Below, piece by piece: positions 35,330-45,603 of a stretch of DNA of 64,000 bases. The notes under the pieces were generated by a model. The model did not search any database and was not told the DNA's origin. It saw only the letters and a list, made by a program, of their open reading frames with translations. The stretch spans positions 124,001-188,000 of the forward strand of contig NZ_JACJON010000061.1 in NCBI RefSeq assembly GCF_014695585.1. The letters are read 5' to 3'. The position numbers and the translations under genes were made by a program. Numbering within the stretch: the first letter of the stretch is position 1; each line of letters opens with the position of its first letter. This stretch comes from Microcoleus sp. FACHB-831. Its GTDB lineage: Bacteria; Cyanobacteriota; Cyanobacteriia; Cyanobacteriales; FACHB-T130.

Positions 35330-35396
35330 GCAGCCCAAGTGCAAATATTTTATATCTTGGGCTGCTACCTACTGTATAAGCAGCTTTCTGCTTTTT
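35330..35396 (+). terminator. Two hairpins after galE, second with T-run
   Basis: GCAGCCCAAG 35330-35339 pairs with CTTGGGCTGC 35356-35365. Then AAGCAG / CTGCTT (35378-35393) around CTTT is followed by a short T-run. This is the likely end of the transferase-galE transcript. Confidence 0.6.
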
Positions 35397-35583
35397 CTAC
35401 AAAAGGTTGATTGGGCGATCGCGCATAGCGGAATTTCGGTGGAAGGAATGCTTGCCCGCTAGCCCATCTTACATTTATTTGTTTTATCAGATTCTATTAA
35501 TGAATGGTTGCCAATTTAGGTGGTTATTACTACATATTTACCACTACCCAAATTTTCACAGTAAGGGACTAGCGAGATACCTG

Positions 35584-36843
35584 TCATGGGGAACTTGAAT
35601 TTATAGACAAGCTTTTAAAAACAGACAAGTAGCGATTTGCCTGGAGTTCCAGGGTAAATTCTTGTTCTGCTTTCTGACGAGAGCGATCGCGCAGTTTTTG
35701 ATGTCGTTCCGGATTTTCTAGCACCCAGGCAATTCCCGCCGCTAAGTCTTCAATTTTATAAGCTTGAGCAAGATATCCACTTTGCTGATGCTCAACTATA
35801 TCTTTTAATCCTGTGGCATTAAAAGCTACAACTGGCGTACCGCAAGCTAATGCCTCGGAGGCTGTCTGTCCGAAAGCTTCCTGGGTTGATGGCACTACCA
35901 TAACATCGGCGGCTGAATAGACTACGGCTAGAGAAATATCGTCGGTAAATCTGCCTAGATAGTGGGATTTAAAACCCGTATCGATGGGATTTTCTGGCCT
36001 AGATGAACCAAAAACAACGAGTTCGAGTTTATCCCCCCATCCCGACTGGCTGAGGCTTTGCAAGGCTGGCTGAAGTAGCTGAAGTCCTTTGCGGGGAGCG
36101 TTGGTATATATTGCTCCAAACAGGACAAGTTGCTTATCTTGAGGTAAGTTAAGGAGCGATCGCGCCACTTCTTTTGGAATTGGCCTGTATTTTTGAATAT
36201 CCATGCCATGAGGAATTACCTCGATGGGCACATCTTTGAATAAAGAACTAGCTTTGGCACATTCAGCCAACCACTGACTGGGAGAAACAAGGGCTAGCTT
36301 AATATTTTTCCAGCTTTTAGCTTTGCGCTGCCATACCCAGCGCGATAAGTCGTTTTCTTTGCTGGTATGTAGTATAGGACAAGCACCGCACGAATCAGTA
36401 TATTTCGTACAATCTGCCGCATAGTTACACCCCCCAGTGAACGGCCACATATCGTGTAAAGTCCAGACCAAGGGTTTATTTAATTTAGCGATAGTTTCAA
36501 TTTGTAGAAACCCTTTGCAAATCCAGTGGATATTTATAACATCTGGCTGGCATTTCGCCACTCGGTCGGCGATTGCATCAGGAACCCACTCTATAGAAAA
36601 ATCAGTGCGATCGCGCTGGCGATAAAACTTCGCTGGCACTTCATCTAAATATTCAGTTAGTTTTAACTTACCAACCAGTTTATCTACACTTTTCTGTGAA
36701 GCCAAGACAGTTTTATCGTCACTCTCCTTAAATTGCACCAGCATCTGGGAATCTATACCGATTCCCTGTAAGCCATTATGCAATCGATAAGCTGCACGGC
36801 CCGCCCCTCCAGTATCAGAATTACTCAGATGCAAAACCTTCAC
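35584..36843 (-). CDS. Glycosyltransferase family 4
   Basis: 419-residue GT-B transferase. The N-terminal HLSNSDTGGAGRAAYRLHNGL start is typical of GT4 enzymes in capsule clusters, and the mid-protein GGCNYAADCTKYTDSCGACP segment is a cysteine-rich patch also seen in that subgroup. C-terminal FGAIYTNAPRKGLQLL, then VPSTQEAFGQTASEALACGTPVVAF with the E-x7-E pair. Starts with GTG. It heads no obvious operon but is the last gene of the minus-strand group running down from 44.4 kb, 17 bases after the nitroreductase gene. Confidence 0.9.
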   Translation of the reverse strand: MKVLHLSNSDTGGAGRAAYRLHNGLQGIGIDSQMLVQFKESDDKTVLASQKSVDKLVGKLKLTEYLDEVPAKFYRQRDRTDFSIEWVPDAIADRVAKCQPDVINIHWICKGFLQIETIAKLNKPLVWTLHDMWPFTGGCNYAADCTKYTDSCGACPILHTSKENDLSRWVWQRKAKSWKNIKLALVSPSQWLAECAKASSLFKDVPIEVIPHGMDIQKYRPIPKEVARSLLNLPQDKQLVLFGAIYTNAPRKGLQLLQPALQSLSQSGWGDKLELVVFGSSRPENPIDTGFKSHYLGRFTDDISLAVVYSAADVMVVPSTQEAFGQTASEALACGTPVVAFNATGLKDIVEHQQSGYLAQAYKIEDLAAGIAWVLENPERHQKLRDRSRQKAEQEFTLELQANRYLSVFKSLSINSSSP

Positions 36844-36860
36844 GCCAGAATTTTATCTCC

Positions 36861-37874
36861 TCAGTTTACAGTCAATACTTCTTCAATTTTTCTTCTTGAA
36901 GACCGCGCCACATTCAAAGAGTCAGGCAAATTACCAACGGCTATCATCATTATAATTGCCTCAGATTCTCCAATCCCGGCATCGACTCTCACGGCTTGGT
37001 CTCTTTCGTAAGTTGCAGACCAGTTCAGGCAGCACGTACCTACACCCAGGGAATGTAAGGCATAAATTAGAGACATGGCAAACATACCCCCATCAACCCA
37101 ACATTGATTGCGTTCCGCAGGCTCAATAAATAAATTCAGGTCCGTAGTAACTACTAATACCTTACTAGCAGTATCTCCAAAGCCGCGATTGCCATTTTGA
37201 TGGCTCAAAACTTTTCTTTTTATATCATCATCACTAAAAAGATGTAGCTTCCATGTTTGCCGATTACAAACTGAAGGAGTTTTCAGCGCTATAGATACTG
37301 CCTCCTCAATCAATCTGACATCCACATCGTTGTTAGTATCGAAATTCCTAATGCTATGTCTGGCGTTGACAAATTCTTTGAAATTTACATTAGCTGCCTC
37401 TTTTATTTGTTCTTTTGTAACTTTAATTACGCCTCCATCTGTTACAATATTCACTTCCTTGGGAATTTTATTTTTTATTTCAGTTATATTTTTATATAAC
37501 TCTTGATTATCTAAACCCTGACTTAGATTGTAATTGTAATAAGAGAACAAAGTGTTCAGCGCAACTTGCCCAGCTTCATCCAAACCATACTTCTCTTGAT
37601 ATTCTGTGAGCAGACGCACTAAATAATTAACTACATCTACACCAAAGCCTACTCTAGGACTTTTCAAAGACAAGCCTTTTTCAATGACGTGATAAGTTGC
37701 CAGAATCCGTCCTTGATGTCTAATCTTTGACTGATAGGGGTCATAGGTTGATGAAAATTTTAGGTATCTTTTGAAATCATAGTAGTAATTTTTAGCCAGT
37801 TTCAGGGCAAAGCGTATCTTGTAAAACGTTTTTTTGGCAGATTCTGGTACTAGGCGCTTGATTATACTTTTCAT
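36861..37874 (-). CDS. Nitroreductase family protein with N-terminal extension
   Basis: 337 residues. The C-terminal half (about 165-330) is a nitroreductase/FMN fold: ARHSIRNFD (FMN phosphate contact), ALKTPSVCNRQTWKLHLF, and later CWVDGGMFAMSLIYALHSLGVGTCCLNW. The first 150 residues are an extension without clear domain, basic at the start. Nitroreductases with this extension tend to sit next to polysaccharide pyruvyl transferases in surface polymer clusters, as here. The substrate is unknown; a flavin-dependent redox modification in polymer synthesis is inference. Strong AGGAG ribosome site. Confidence 0.85.
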   Translation of the reverse strand: MKSIIKRLVPESAKKTFYKIRFALKLAKNYYYDFKRYLKFSSTYDPYQSKIRHQGRILATYHVIEKGLSLKSPRVGFGVDVVNYLVRLLTEYQEKYGLDEAGQVALNTLFSYYNYNLSQGLDNQELYKNITEIKNKIPKEVNIVTDGGVIKVTKEQIKEAANVNFKEFVNARHSIRNFDTNNDVDVRLIEEAVSIALKTPSVCNRQTWKLHLFSDDDIKRKVLSHQNGNRGFGDTASKVLVVTTDLNLFIEPAERNQCWVDGGMFAMSLIYALHSLGVGTCCLNWSATYERDQAVRVDAGIGESEAIIMMIAVGNLPDSLNVARSSRRKIEEVLTVN

Positions 37875-37912
37875 CTTTTTTCTCCTACATCTATTTTTTC
37901 AGTCACTTATAT

Positions 37913-38986
37913 TTACTTTTGGCTAGACAGAGCTTTATAGAGATAGTCTTTAGAAGCTTCTATCTTCTCTTGCAGCTTTGTATAGTCCAAATTGAGGTTG
38001 GTATTTAATTTTTTATCAAGTTTGGGAAGCATATCTGCTGTTACTATTCGCTCCGGTATTCCCAACTCGGTTAATAAATCGACCACCTTGATCGATTTAT
38101 CGCTTCTACTAAAAACCGTAAAAGGTTTTTTATAAATAATTGAGAATATAGAGCCGTGGAAAAAGTTTGTAAAAACATATGATGCACCGTAAAAGTAGCC
38201 AAGCCATTCTCCTGGACCCGCTCCCACATAGTTTGCTTTTGGTGCATACTTCCAAGGTTCTCCAACCGAAATAATTTCTAAGCCTTCATTCGCGGCTACT
38301 GTTTTCACATAATTGCTTTCTTCTTTAGTTAGACCTCCATATACTAGAATATATTTTTTGTCTACTTTGGGAATTTTAATGATTTTGCTGTAATCGCCCA
38401 GTAAAGTTGGATCTAGAACTTTGGTAGCGTTTAGATTGCAGTGGCTAACAAGTTTTACGCTATTGCTATCTCTGACTGCGATCGCGTGAAATTGTTGCAG
38501 TAGCTGACATACTGCTTCTTTATAATTTCCTAAGCTATCTGTAGAGCCAAAACTAGCTGCATAGCTCACTTTGCGAGTATTGCTAGGTGAAATAAAATCA
38601 AAGAAATAAGATGGATCAAATCCTGTAAATGGCGATTGAATATTCCATATTTCATCACTTCCGCATATCACTACATCATATTGATGATTCCCGGTTTTTA
38701 ATTCTTCTCTATTTGTATATGTTTTTTCACTCAACTCCATTTGAGAAAGCAAAAACTCTCTCATCTTTTTAGCCCTTACAGCGTTCGCTATAAAATTTCT
38801 ATGAAATAATAATTTTCCACTAAAATAAAGATTTTTTCTAAACAACGCCATCAACTGAGTAGGACGATAATCAATAAATTCAACATCATATCCCTGCCCC
38901 TTAACTACTTGAGACAAAGCATAAGCTTGGAGCGTGGCACCAAAGTTAGTTGTACAGTGATAAGTTAGTATTCCTACCTTCGTCAT
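37913..38986 (-). CDS. Polysaccharide pyruvyl transferase family protein (WcaK/CsaB-like)
   Basis: 357 residues. The start VGILTYHCTTNFGATLQAYAL, the DVVICGSDEIWN block, SYAASFG, and the later YVFTNFFHGSIFSIIYKKPF (with the HG of the family) identify the pyruvyl-transferase superfamily. These enzymes move pyruvate from PEP to a sugar as a ketal, giving a negative charge. Same strand as, and 38 bases before, the nitroreductase gene. The enzyme is cytosolic and would act on lipid-linked or nucleotide-linked sugars of the locus. Confidence 0.92.
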   Translation of the reverse strand: MTKVGILTYHCTTNFGATLQAYALSQVVKGQGYDVEFIDYRPTQLMALFRKNLYFSGKLLFHRNFIANAVRAKKMREFLLSQMELSEKTYTNREELKTGNHQYDVVICGSDEIWNIQSPFTGFDPSYFFDFISPSNTRKVSYAASFGSTDSLGNYKEAVCQLLQQFHAIAVRDSNSVKLVSHCNLNATKVLDPTLLGDYSKIIKIPKVDKKYILVYGGLTKEESNYVKTVAANEGLEIISVGEPWKYAPKANYVGAGPGEWLGYFYGASYVFTNFFHGSIFSIIYKKPFTVFSRSDKSIKVVDLLTELGIPERIVTADMLPKLDKKLNTNLNLDYTKLQEKIEASKDYLYKALSSQK

Positions 38987-39166
38987 TTTATTTGCCTATT
39001 TTCGCCTAATGTAAGAGTTGTAGAATCTTGTTGAGTTGCTGTAACCTTTATTTAGAGCAAGGCTACATTTGCCTTTGTTCGCCTTTTTATCTTTCCAAGA
39101 TAAGTTAAGAGTGGCCAAATCACGTCAAGCGGTCACTCTAGGTAGCGATTTTGCATCAATTTACTG

Positions 39167-40090
39167 CTAAGATTTTTTTACTATCCTCTTAACAGCTTGA
39201 GCCATACGCATTAGTTTTGGCCGATACCACAAATACTGCAACAAATCAGTCTTCAGCTTTGCACCCAGCGAATATTTTTTTTGTGCAGAAGGAACCAACC
39301 GATACTTCATCCCATTATATGTAGCATAATCTACAGCGCTAGGAGTTGTTGCATATCGGCTACCACTTTGATAGTTGCTAGGCAAATAATGCGCTGTCAG
39401 AGACTTTCTAGAATATTGAGTATTTTTGGTTGGCAAAGAACCATGAATTGTCCTCGAATTCCAGAACAACACATCTCCTTTTTGCAGCGCAGGCGCACTT
39501 ATTTGGCTTAGATGAGAATCTAAATATCCCTTCACCTTTTTTAGGTAAGGGCCATTGGAAGCTTTTTCATCTTCCGTCAATTCCATATCAAGCATATTAG
39601 ACTTGGGCAAAACGTAAAACCGTCCTGCTTCTTCTTGGATATCTTCTAGTGCAAACCATCCTGCCAACAAATGGCCTGGTGGCATTGAATCTAGGTAGTA
39701 CCAATCCTGATGAGCTGGTGTAGCCGTATTCATATCGAAAAGCATCGACTGTACAAGATTATGTTCTTCATATCCTGTAATTTCTGCCAGTGCTTTCTTC
39801 ACTTCTGGGCTGCAAAAAATGTTTTTCGCTGCATCGCAAAAGGCTGGATAATTGGGGTAATCGTGAACGTTTAGGAATGATTCTTCAGCATAGCCATGAT
39901 TAGAAATTTTGTGGCTTTCCCATTTATTGCTTGATTGTCTAAAAAAAGGGGCTTTTGAAGGTAATATATTAGTTTTATATTCCTCTAATAGCTTGTCAAT
40001 CAAGTAACCGGGTATGAGCTTGCGGAATATATAGTATCCGTTTTCGTCATAGTATTGCTTAGAATTGTTCACGTTCGCCAAAACCTCCAT
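39167..40090 (-). CDS. Phytanoyl-CoA dioxygenase (PhyH) family protein
   Basis: 307 residues with a double-stranded beta-helix of Fe(II)/2-oxoglutarate oxygenases. The iron ligands are H127-x-D129 (AHQDWYYLD) and distal H216 (RTIHGS), followed by a SRKSLTAHY stretch carrying a candidate 2-oxoglutarate-binding Arg. Iron and cosubstrate sites are intact, so activity is likely. In a polysaccharide locus the substrate could be a sugar, a lipid or an attached amino acid; this is not determined. It lies between a family 2 transferase and the pyruvyl transferase on the same strand, with 180 bases after it. Confidence 0.9.
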   Translation of the reverse strand: MEVLANVNNSKQYYDENGYYIFRKLIPGYLIDKLLEEYKTNILPSKAPFFRQSSNKWESHKISNHGYAEESFLNVHDYPNYPAFCDAAKNIFCSPEVKKALAEITGYEEHNLVQSMLFDMNTATPAHQDWYYLDSMPPGHLLAGWFALEDIQEEAGRFYVLPKSNMLDMELTEDEKASNGPYLKKVKGYLDSHLSQISAPALQKGDVLFWNSRTIHGSLPTKNTQYSRKSLTAHYLPSNYQSGSRYATTPSAVDYATYNGMKYRLVPSAQKKYSLGAKLKTDLLQYLWYRPKLMRMAQAVKRIVKKS

Positions 40091-40396
40091 AATCTTGATT
40101 TACTATTTAACTCAAGGTTGTGGAATAGAGGAAGTAGGAGTGTTTTACATTACAAGCTCAAACTCCTCAGCAGATTGCTTCGTTGCACAAACATCAAAAT
40201 TTGCTAGGTACCTTCACAGATAATCACTCTAAAATTAACTTAACGCTACCTCGGCTTTCTATACCTCCGTAAATTCACTTAAACCTTGGATTTTTTTGCT
40301 GTCACCGCGACTTACTTATGTGAATGTACTGTAAGAAGCTAGTGGCGTTGCTTACTCTAACCATTCGTGCAACGCTTTTGTGTAGCACAACTTACG
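40091..40396. other. Spacer between PhyH and family 2 transferase genes
   Basis: 306 bases with no open frame, repeat or hairpin that I can support; presumably holds the promoter of the PhyH-type gene. Confidence 0.4.
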
Positions 40397-41344
40397 TTAA
40401 TCTCTCACGGTCGTAAGTTGGTCGGTTAGCCTAGCCACTTTGTTCTTTATTCTAACGATTAGGTTGCGGCTGGGCATAATTTTTTTGAATAGCGCTTTTT
40501 CAAAATCTCGATCTACGACTGTAAACTCGTTAAATTTGATAGGAAATTTAAAAGGGGACTTATCAATATCTGGGAAGCCTAAATTATTTGATTTCGTATG
40601 TGTTGCATCCTTATGCCCAAAGCCTTTATTTACAACTAAATTTACCGAGGGAATAACAGTTAACCCGGACTGGCTCATTCTAGCAAAATACCATTGATAA
40701 TCCCAGACTGTAGGTCTTTGTTTCTGATAGACACTTTCAAATATTTCCTCTCTTTTTTTGTATTGCTCATCATCAGCCATTACATCTCTAATCCTAGTTC
40801 TAACCTCTGGGTTTTCCCACATTTTGATATCATAATCAAAGTACTGCCATGCCCTTCTCCAAGAAGCCCATCCCCAAACGCTACCGTGATAAGAGAAGTG
40901 ATAACTCTGAATATTTGATTTCCATTCCCCCAACACATTAGTTCCACCAACTGCCATAACACGCTTATCATCTCGATATTTTTCTAGCATTTCATCGCAG
41001 AATCTAAAAAAATCTGGATGAGGCAAGCAGTCATCCTCAAAAATAATAGCTTCTTCTACATTCTCAAATACCCAAGTAATTCCTGTAGCAGGACGACGCC
41101 CGCAGCCTATGTTTATGTCTGAATAGTTCTTTAAAACTTCGCAGTCCCAATCAACACGTTCAATAATTGCCCGCGTCGCCGCGCACTTTGCGGCATCATC
41201 TGGTTTATCTGCACGGGGGCCATCGGCAACCACTAAAAGCTTAGGGGGCTTTGCCCGACGTATTGCCTCAAAGACCTTCTCAGTAGTATCGGGTCTGTTG
41301 AAAATGATTAAGGCTACAGGGGTTCTCAATTGCCAATCCGCCAT
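40397..41344 (-). CDS. Family 2-type glycosyltransferase
   Basis: 315 residues. VALIIFNRPDTTEKVFEAIR at the start and AIIFEDDCLPHPDFFRFCDEML (the EDD motif) fit a GT-A transferase family typical of cyanobacterial and proteobacterial capsule clusters. GSVWGWASWRRAWQYFDYD and SGLTVIPSVNLVVNKGFGHKDATHT are further conserved blocks of that family. Donor and acceptor unknown. No transmembrane segments. It sits between the Wzx flippase and the PhyH-type gene on the minus strand. Confidence 0.88.
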   Translation of the reverse strand: MADWQLRTPVALIIFNRPDTTEKVFEAIRRAKPPKLLVVADGPRADKPDDAAKCAATRAIIERVDWDCEVLKNYSDINIGCGRRPATGITWVFENVEEAIIFEDDCLPHPDFFRFCDEMLEKYRDDKRVMAVGGTNVLGEWKSNIQSYHFSYHGSVWGWASWRRAWQYFDYDIKMWENPEVRTRIRDVMADDEQYKKREEIFESVYQKQRPTVWDYQWYFARMSQSGLTVIPSVNLVVNKGFGHKDATHTKSNNLGFPDIDKSPFKFPIKFNEFTVVDRDFEKALFKKIMPSRNLIVRIKNKVARLTDQLTTVRD

Positions 41345-41558
41345 TTTTTTAATTCTCCACTATTTGATTCAGGGTACTTTTGATAAGCTTATGGAAAAGG
41401 CACCCTCAGACAAGACATAAAATTAGGCATTATAAGCATGCAAGCCTAGTTTTACTTGAATTAGAAGCTCTAAGCTGAGTATATTATAATCCTCCTAATC
41501 AAAGGTGTATTTTATTTTATCTAATAAAGGCCAATATTCTTCTTGCTTTATATAGTCT

Positions 41559-42905
41559 TTATAAACCCTTTAATTTTTTAATTAAAATTTTAAATACATC
41601 AATCATAAATAGGGCTTTAGTTTGTTGAATAAATATTTTCCTAGTTTTTGGATAAAATGCACCAGCACCATATGCAGCAAAGAATTGGGCAATAACAGTT
41701 GCAATGCCTGCCCCTAGTCCGCCATAACTAGGTATTAGCAATAAATTTAACACTACATTTATCAATGCGCCGATCGCTGTAGTTACAGCCGAAAACTTCA
41801 TAAATCCTTCTGTTATCAACCACGGAACTCTTGCCAAACCCAAAGATACAAACAAACCCGCCCAAACAAGAACTTCTAAAACTGGTGCGGCTTCAATATA
41901 CTTTTTGCCAGCTACTATCATAATTATTTGGCTGGAAAAAATAGTTATAGGTATGGCAACGGCGTAGGATAGCAACACCACTAAATTAAAAAGTGTCTGT
42001 ATTCTTTCGTAATATATTTTTTCTCCCGCTGCTTTAGCTTTCACAATTGATGGCGTAACGGAATTAACAATCGCTGTTGGGACAAAATACCACATCTCTG
42101 ATGGTTTAACTGCTGCTGCATAAAGTCCCACAGCTTCAGCGTTTTTCATCTGCTGCAACATGATCTGATCTATACGCATATAAATCATAATGACCATGCC
42201 TGATAAGATAAGAGGCCAGCTTTCCTTGACTAATGCTTTCCCACGTTCAACGCTGCCCGTCCACAATTTTATAGAGTTCCCGTTCTTTTGATAGACTAGG
42301 ACGAGCCCTATTGCAATCAAAACATTTTCAGCAAACATTGCCCAAGCAAAGGCAACGAGGGGAAATCGCATTTGAATAAAGGCGATTCTGACGATGCTGA
42401 TTACCAAAACTGCTGCTGTTCTAGCCCAAACGGTATATTTGGCTTGTACTTGGGATTGGAACCAGAAATCAACTGTTTCAAAAGATTGAAATATAGTTGC
42501 CGCTGCTACAATTGCTACCAACCAACGTGTAATGTCGCTATCAGGGCTTTTTATTAACGTAATTGCTACTATAGATAACACTAAGGTTAGTACAGCACCA
42601 ATTACCTTGAGGACGAAGGCAGTACCCAGTATTTCGTTCTTGACCGAGGGTGAGCGAGTGAGATCGCGCACCACAATGTTATCCAAACCCAATTTAGCAA
42701 TTGGGCCAAATAGTCCTGCCCAAGCCAGCGATACGTTGTAAAGTCCGAATTGATATGGTGCTAGATAATCAGCAACCAAACGCCCTACCAACAGACCTAT
42801 AAACAGGCGTAGAATTTGATCGCCAGACAGCCAGATTGTGTTACCAATAACCTTACGCAGACCAGGAGTAATTTTTTGACTGACCGCCGCGAGCTTGTCT
42901 AGCAT
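41559..42905 (-). CDS. Polysaccharide flippase (Wzx/MATE-like)
   Basis: 448 residues with about twelve hydrophobic helices and the N-terminal pattern NTIWLSGDQILRLFIGLLVGRLVADYLAPYQFGLYNVSLAWAGLF, characteristic of RfbX/Wzx polysaccharide transporters. It would flip undecaprenyl-linked repeat units from the cytosolic to the periplasmic face. The gene is followed downstream by the family 2 transferase and preceded by the polymerase, forming the Wzx/Wzy pair of the locus. Confidence 0.92.
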   Translation of the reverse strand: MLDKLAAVSQKITPGLRKVIGNTIWLSGDQILRLFIGLLVGRLVADYLAPYQFGLYNVSLAWAGLFGPIAKLGLDNIVVRDLTRSPSVKNEILGTAFVLKVIGAVLTLVLSIVAITLIKSPDSDITRWLVAIVAAATIFQSFETVDFWFQSQVQAKYTVWARTAAVLVISIVRIAFIQMRFPLVAFAWAMFAENVLIAIGLVLVYQKNGNSIKLWTGSVERGKALVKESWPLILSGMVIMIYMRIDQIMLQQMKNAEAVGLYAAAVKPSEMWYFVPTAIVNSVTPSIVKAKAAGEKIYYERIQTLFNLVVLLSYAVAIPITIFSSQIIMIVAGKKYIEAAPVLEVLVWAGLFVSLGLARVPWLITEGFMKFSAVTTAIGALINVVLNLLLIPSYGGLGAGIATVIAQFFAAYGAGAFYPKTRKIFIQQTKALFMIDVFKILIKKLKGL

Positions 42906-42998
42906 CAGAAGTTTTTAAAGGTTTACAAAAAGCTAATTGTGAGAACAGGTTAAGCGATCGCAACTGGCCTGAGCCAAGCGGCACTACTCAGTATATTA

Positions 42999-44429
42999 TT
43001 ACCCAGCTCTAGCGACCCCTCCCTCCTCGTAGTAAACAGGTTTTTGGAATCTGCTATGTTCGCTCAAGCTACTCACACTAGCGTCCATGTTCACTCGAGT
43101 TGTTATAATCACAAACCACATCCAATGACCAGTCATACCATGCAGCCCTGTTTCCGTAAGGTTCGTCATAACGATATACGTCAACAGCAAAAGTGGCAGT
43201 CCTGCTTCAGTTCCTTGACTACGACCCAAATACAAAACTCCCTTAGCAATGCTGCTAAAAAAGGAAAAGAGATATAATGCTAACCCCAACCACCCTAAGT
43301 CTAGAGCAAGATCTAAAAAGCCATTGTGAGCATGGGGCGGCACAAACTGGGTCTTTGCCACTATGATCGACCCACCCGGATCAAATTCTTTTCCTCGCCA
43401 GGGTTGCCAAAAGCCATTCATTCCAAACCCCAGCAACGGTTCGCTGTTAATCTTATCTATTACCAGTGGCCAAAAATCTGTACGTCCGGTAATCGTCATA
43501 TCCTTATTGAGAGTATCTACAACAATAAACTCCAAATTGTCTGTTATCAAAATACTCAAGCAAACGCTTACTATTATGAAAAGCAGTACAGAAACAAAAG
43601 CCCACTGTGGTTTCAATTTTTTTACAAAACCTAGGTAGCCCCACAAGCTGAACAATACTACCGTTAAAACTTTACTTGCTCCACTACCACCTTTATTTAG
43701 TGCATAAAATGCCAAAATAACTACAACTATAGACCAACGACGTTGTTTAGGATTATTAATGGCATTCAATAACCAAACTACTGCACTTAGAGCCATATAA
43801 AATGAAAACTGATTTTTATGGCCTAGTATACCCATCCAGCCTGCTGGGTGTACTCCAATAGAGGGTTGAAATGTAGCGTAATATATACTTAATACAACTG
43901 TAAACAACGTTAGCCATCGCAAAATTTTATATATTTGTTCCCAATAAAATTCTTTGCCAATATAAATAAAATAAAAGCTCCATATTAATACAACTATACT
44001 TGTTCTAAAAGTGTACCCTGGTGTTTGTGACCAAAAACCCGATAAACCCATTAATAAAAAGAAAGTACAAAAAAACGGATCTTGAGTAATAAGTACTGCA
44101 ATAACATTTAAAAAGTTTTTTAATGTATAGCGAAGTCTTGAAGATAAAAGAATCAGTCCAGCAATATAAAAAGCTAGCAGTCCAATAATAGTTGGAGGAG
44201 TGGTATCAAGGTTATATAAATTTATAGGATTTATCTTATTAAAAGGCATTATTGTCACTCCTGTTGCACCAGTTATCGGGAACATAAGTATGCCCAGATA
44301 AATTTTCTCGGAAATCGCAGCCCATTTAGGGCTGCGACCTAAGAAGTTAAATAACAACATAAAAATAATTATCCCAAGAGCTAGTATAAGGAGGATAATT
44401 AAAGGGCTGCTGACAAGTAATTCTTTCAT
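42999..44429 (-). CDS. O-antigen polymerase/ligase-like protein (Wzy-type)
   Basis: 476 residues with about ten transmembrane helices and a large loop containing the family motif FVPPHAHNGFLDLALDLGWLG (HNxxL...GxxG), as in Wzy/WaaL-fold proteins. It would polymerise flipped repeat units at the periplasmic face. The sequence cannot tell polymerase from ligase, but the adjacent flippase and the SLBB/BY-kinase genes favour a Wzy polymerase. First gene of this minus-strand run; about 1.2 kb of gene-free DNA follows before the acyltransferase. Confidence 0.85.
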   Translation of the reverse strand: MKELLVSSPLIILLILALGIIIFMLLFNFLGRSPKWAAISEKIYLGILMFPITGATGVTIMPFNKINPINLYNLDTTPPTIIGLLAFYIAGLILLSSRLRYTLKNFLNVIAVLITQDPFFCTFFLLMGLSGFWSQTPGYTFRTSIVVLIWSFYFIYIGKEFYWEQIYKILRWLTLFTVVLSIYYATFQPSIGVHPAGWMGILGHKNQFSFYMALSAVVWLLNAINNPKQRRWSIVVVILAFYALNKGGSGASKVLTVVLFSLWGYLGFVKKLKPQWAFVSVLLFIIVSVCLSILITDNLEFIVVDTLNKDMTITGRTDFWPLVIDKINSEPLLGFGMNGFWQPWRGKEFDPGGSIIVAKTQFVPPHAHNGFLDLALDLGWLGLALYLFSFFSSIAKGVLYLGRSQGTEAGLPLLLLTYIVMTNLTETGLHGMTGHWMWFVIITTRVNMDASVSSLSEHSRFQKPVYYEEGGVARAG

Positions 44430-45603
44430 AACTTTATGGAATATTTATGCTAATTTCATCTAATCTGTGCCGCGTTCAACAAAAGTTTGTATAATATTTA
44501 ACTGATAAAGAAGCAGGCAGGGGCAACAAATTGGAAGTGACTTTTTGCACAAAAACAAGGTTTGTTGTAAACAGGATAAATTACAGACCCATTGACGACT
44601 GGAAGTGAATATAAACGCATTTTCTTGGCAAAACAAGCTGATGTGAGCGTTTAAACACTGGTGATAGCTACTGGTATTTAAATTCTCTGCAAATCATCTG
44701 TGCATCCCTGCGGTTGGGACATTACCCAATAAATGCACTCAAAATGAGGACTACGCATTTGTTGCTGGAGCGATCGCTACCCAGCGAGTAACCCAAGGAA
44801 AATAGTACGGCTGTTCTGCCAAGGTAGTTGAGGTCTGGTTTGCCCGGTAGAAGGTTAGCGATCGCTTCCATATAGGCTAACTCATACAATTGTCAAAATA
44901 TCCCTTGTAGAAGCGAGCAGTTGCGCGAACACCTTGTCAAGATATAGATTGTTCCCTAAGACCGTTCCTAAAACTATAACTGAATACTTGAAGGTTAACA
45001 AGCCAAGCTCAATCAGCTCCCGGTCGGTTGTCTACTTGTAGCCCCGTCCCACAAATTTCCCTAGGAGTCTCACCCCTAAAAGGAAACGTTTACTTACAAA
45101 TCTTCCATGAAATGCCGAATATCGGCTTCGGCTAAGACTGGCAAATGATGAACAGCAGCCTTAAGCTAATAAAATTTATGCCCCGAGGGTCAGCAAACCT
45201 TAAGTACTAGCTTCGACACGTCCTACAATCAGCGACTATAATCACGAAGAAGTAACTTTAGAACAGATGCCTACTATTTTTCACCAGAAGAGAAAAGGCT
45301 ATAGGTTTTGCCAGTTGACCTCCGCATCGAGGAAATCGTTTAGGCAAGAACCTCAGTCTTGCCATGTTTGGGAGCCATACAGTGCCGATGATTGGCAATC
45401 TCTGCATCCAGCGAGTACACATCCTTCTACGCCAGCTTTTTTCAGGTATTGAAACACTAGCTCAAACGTTGGCAGTGTAACGCTAGAAGCTCGCTTAGAC
45501 TTCTAAATCAACCACACTAGCAAAGTTACTTTCACCTCCAGGCAGTCCTAACTATAGGAAAATTTTAACTTTTACCACTGACACATAATCCAAAGAAAAC
45601 CTG
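44430..45603. other. Large gene-free region in the polysaccharide locus
   Basis: About 1.17 kb between the divergent Wzy-type and MBOAT genes. I find no frame longer than about 60 codons with plausible composition, no tRNA-like fold and no clear inverted repeat. Two HIP1 sites. It probably contains promoters for both flanking genes; part of it may be the remains of an older gene, but no homology was recognised. Confidence 0.5.

Noticed and set aside
45267-45452. 61-codon plus-strand frame in the 1.17-kb gap
   Set aside because: No ribosome site or homology pattern; considered chance.
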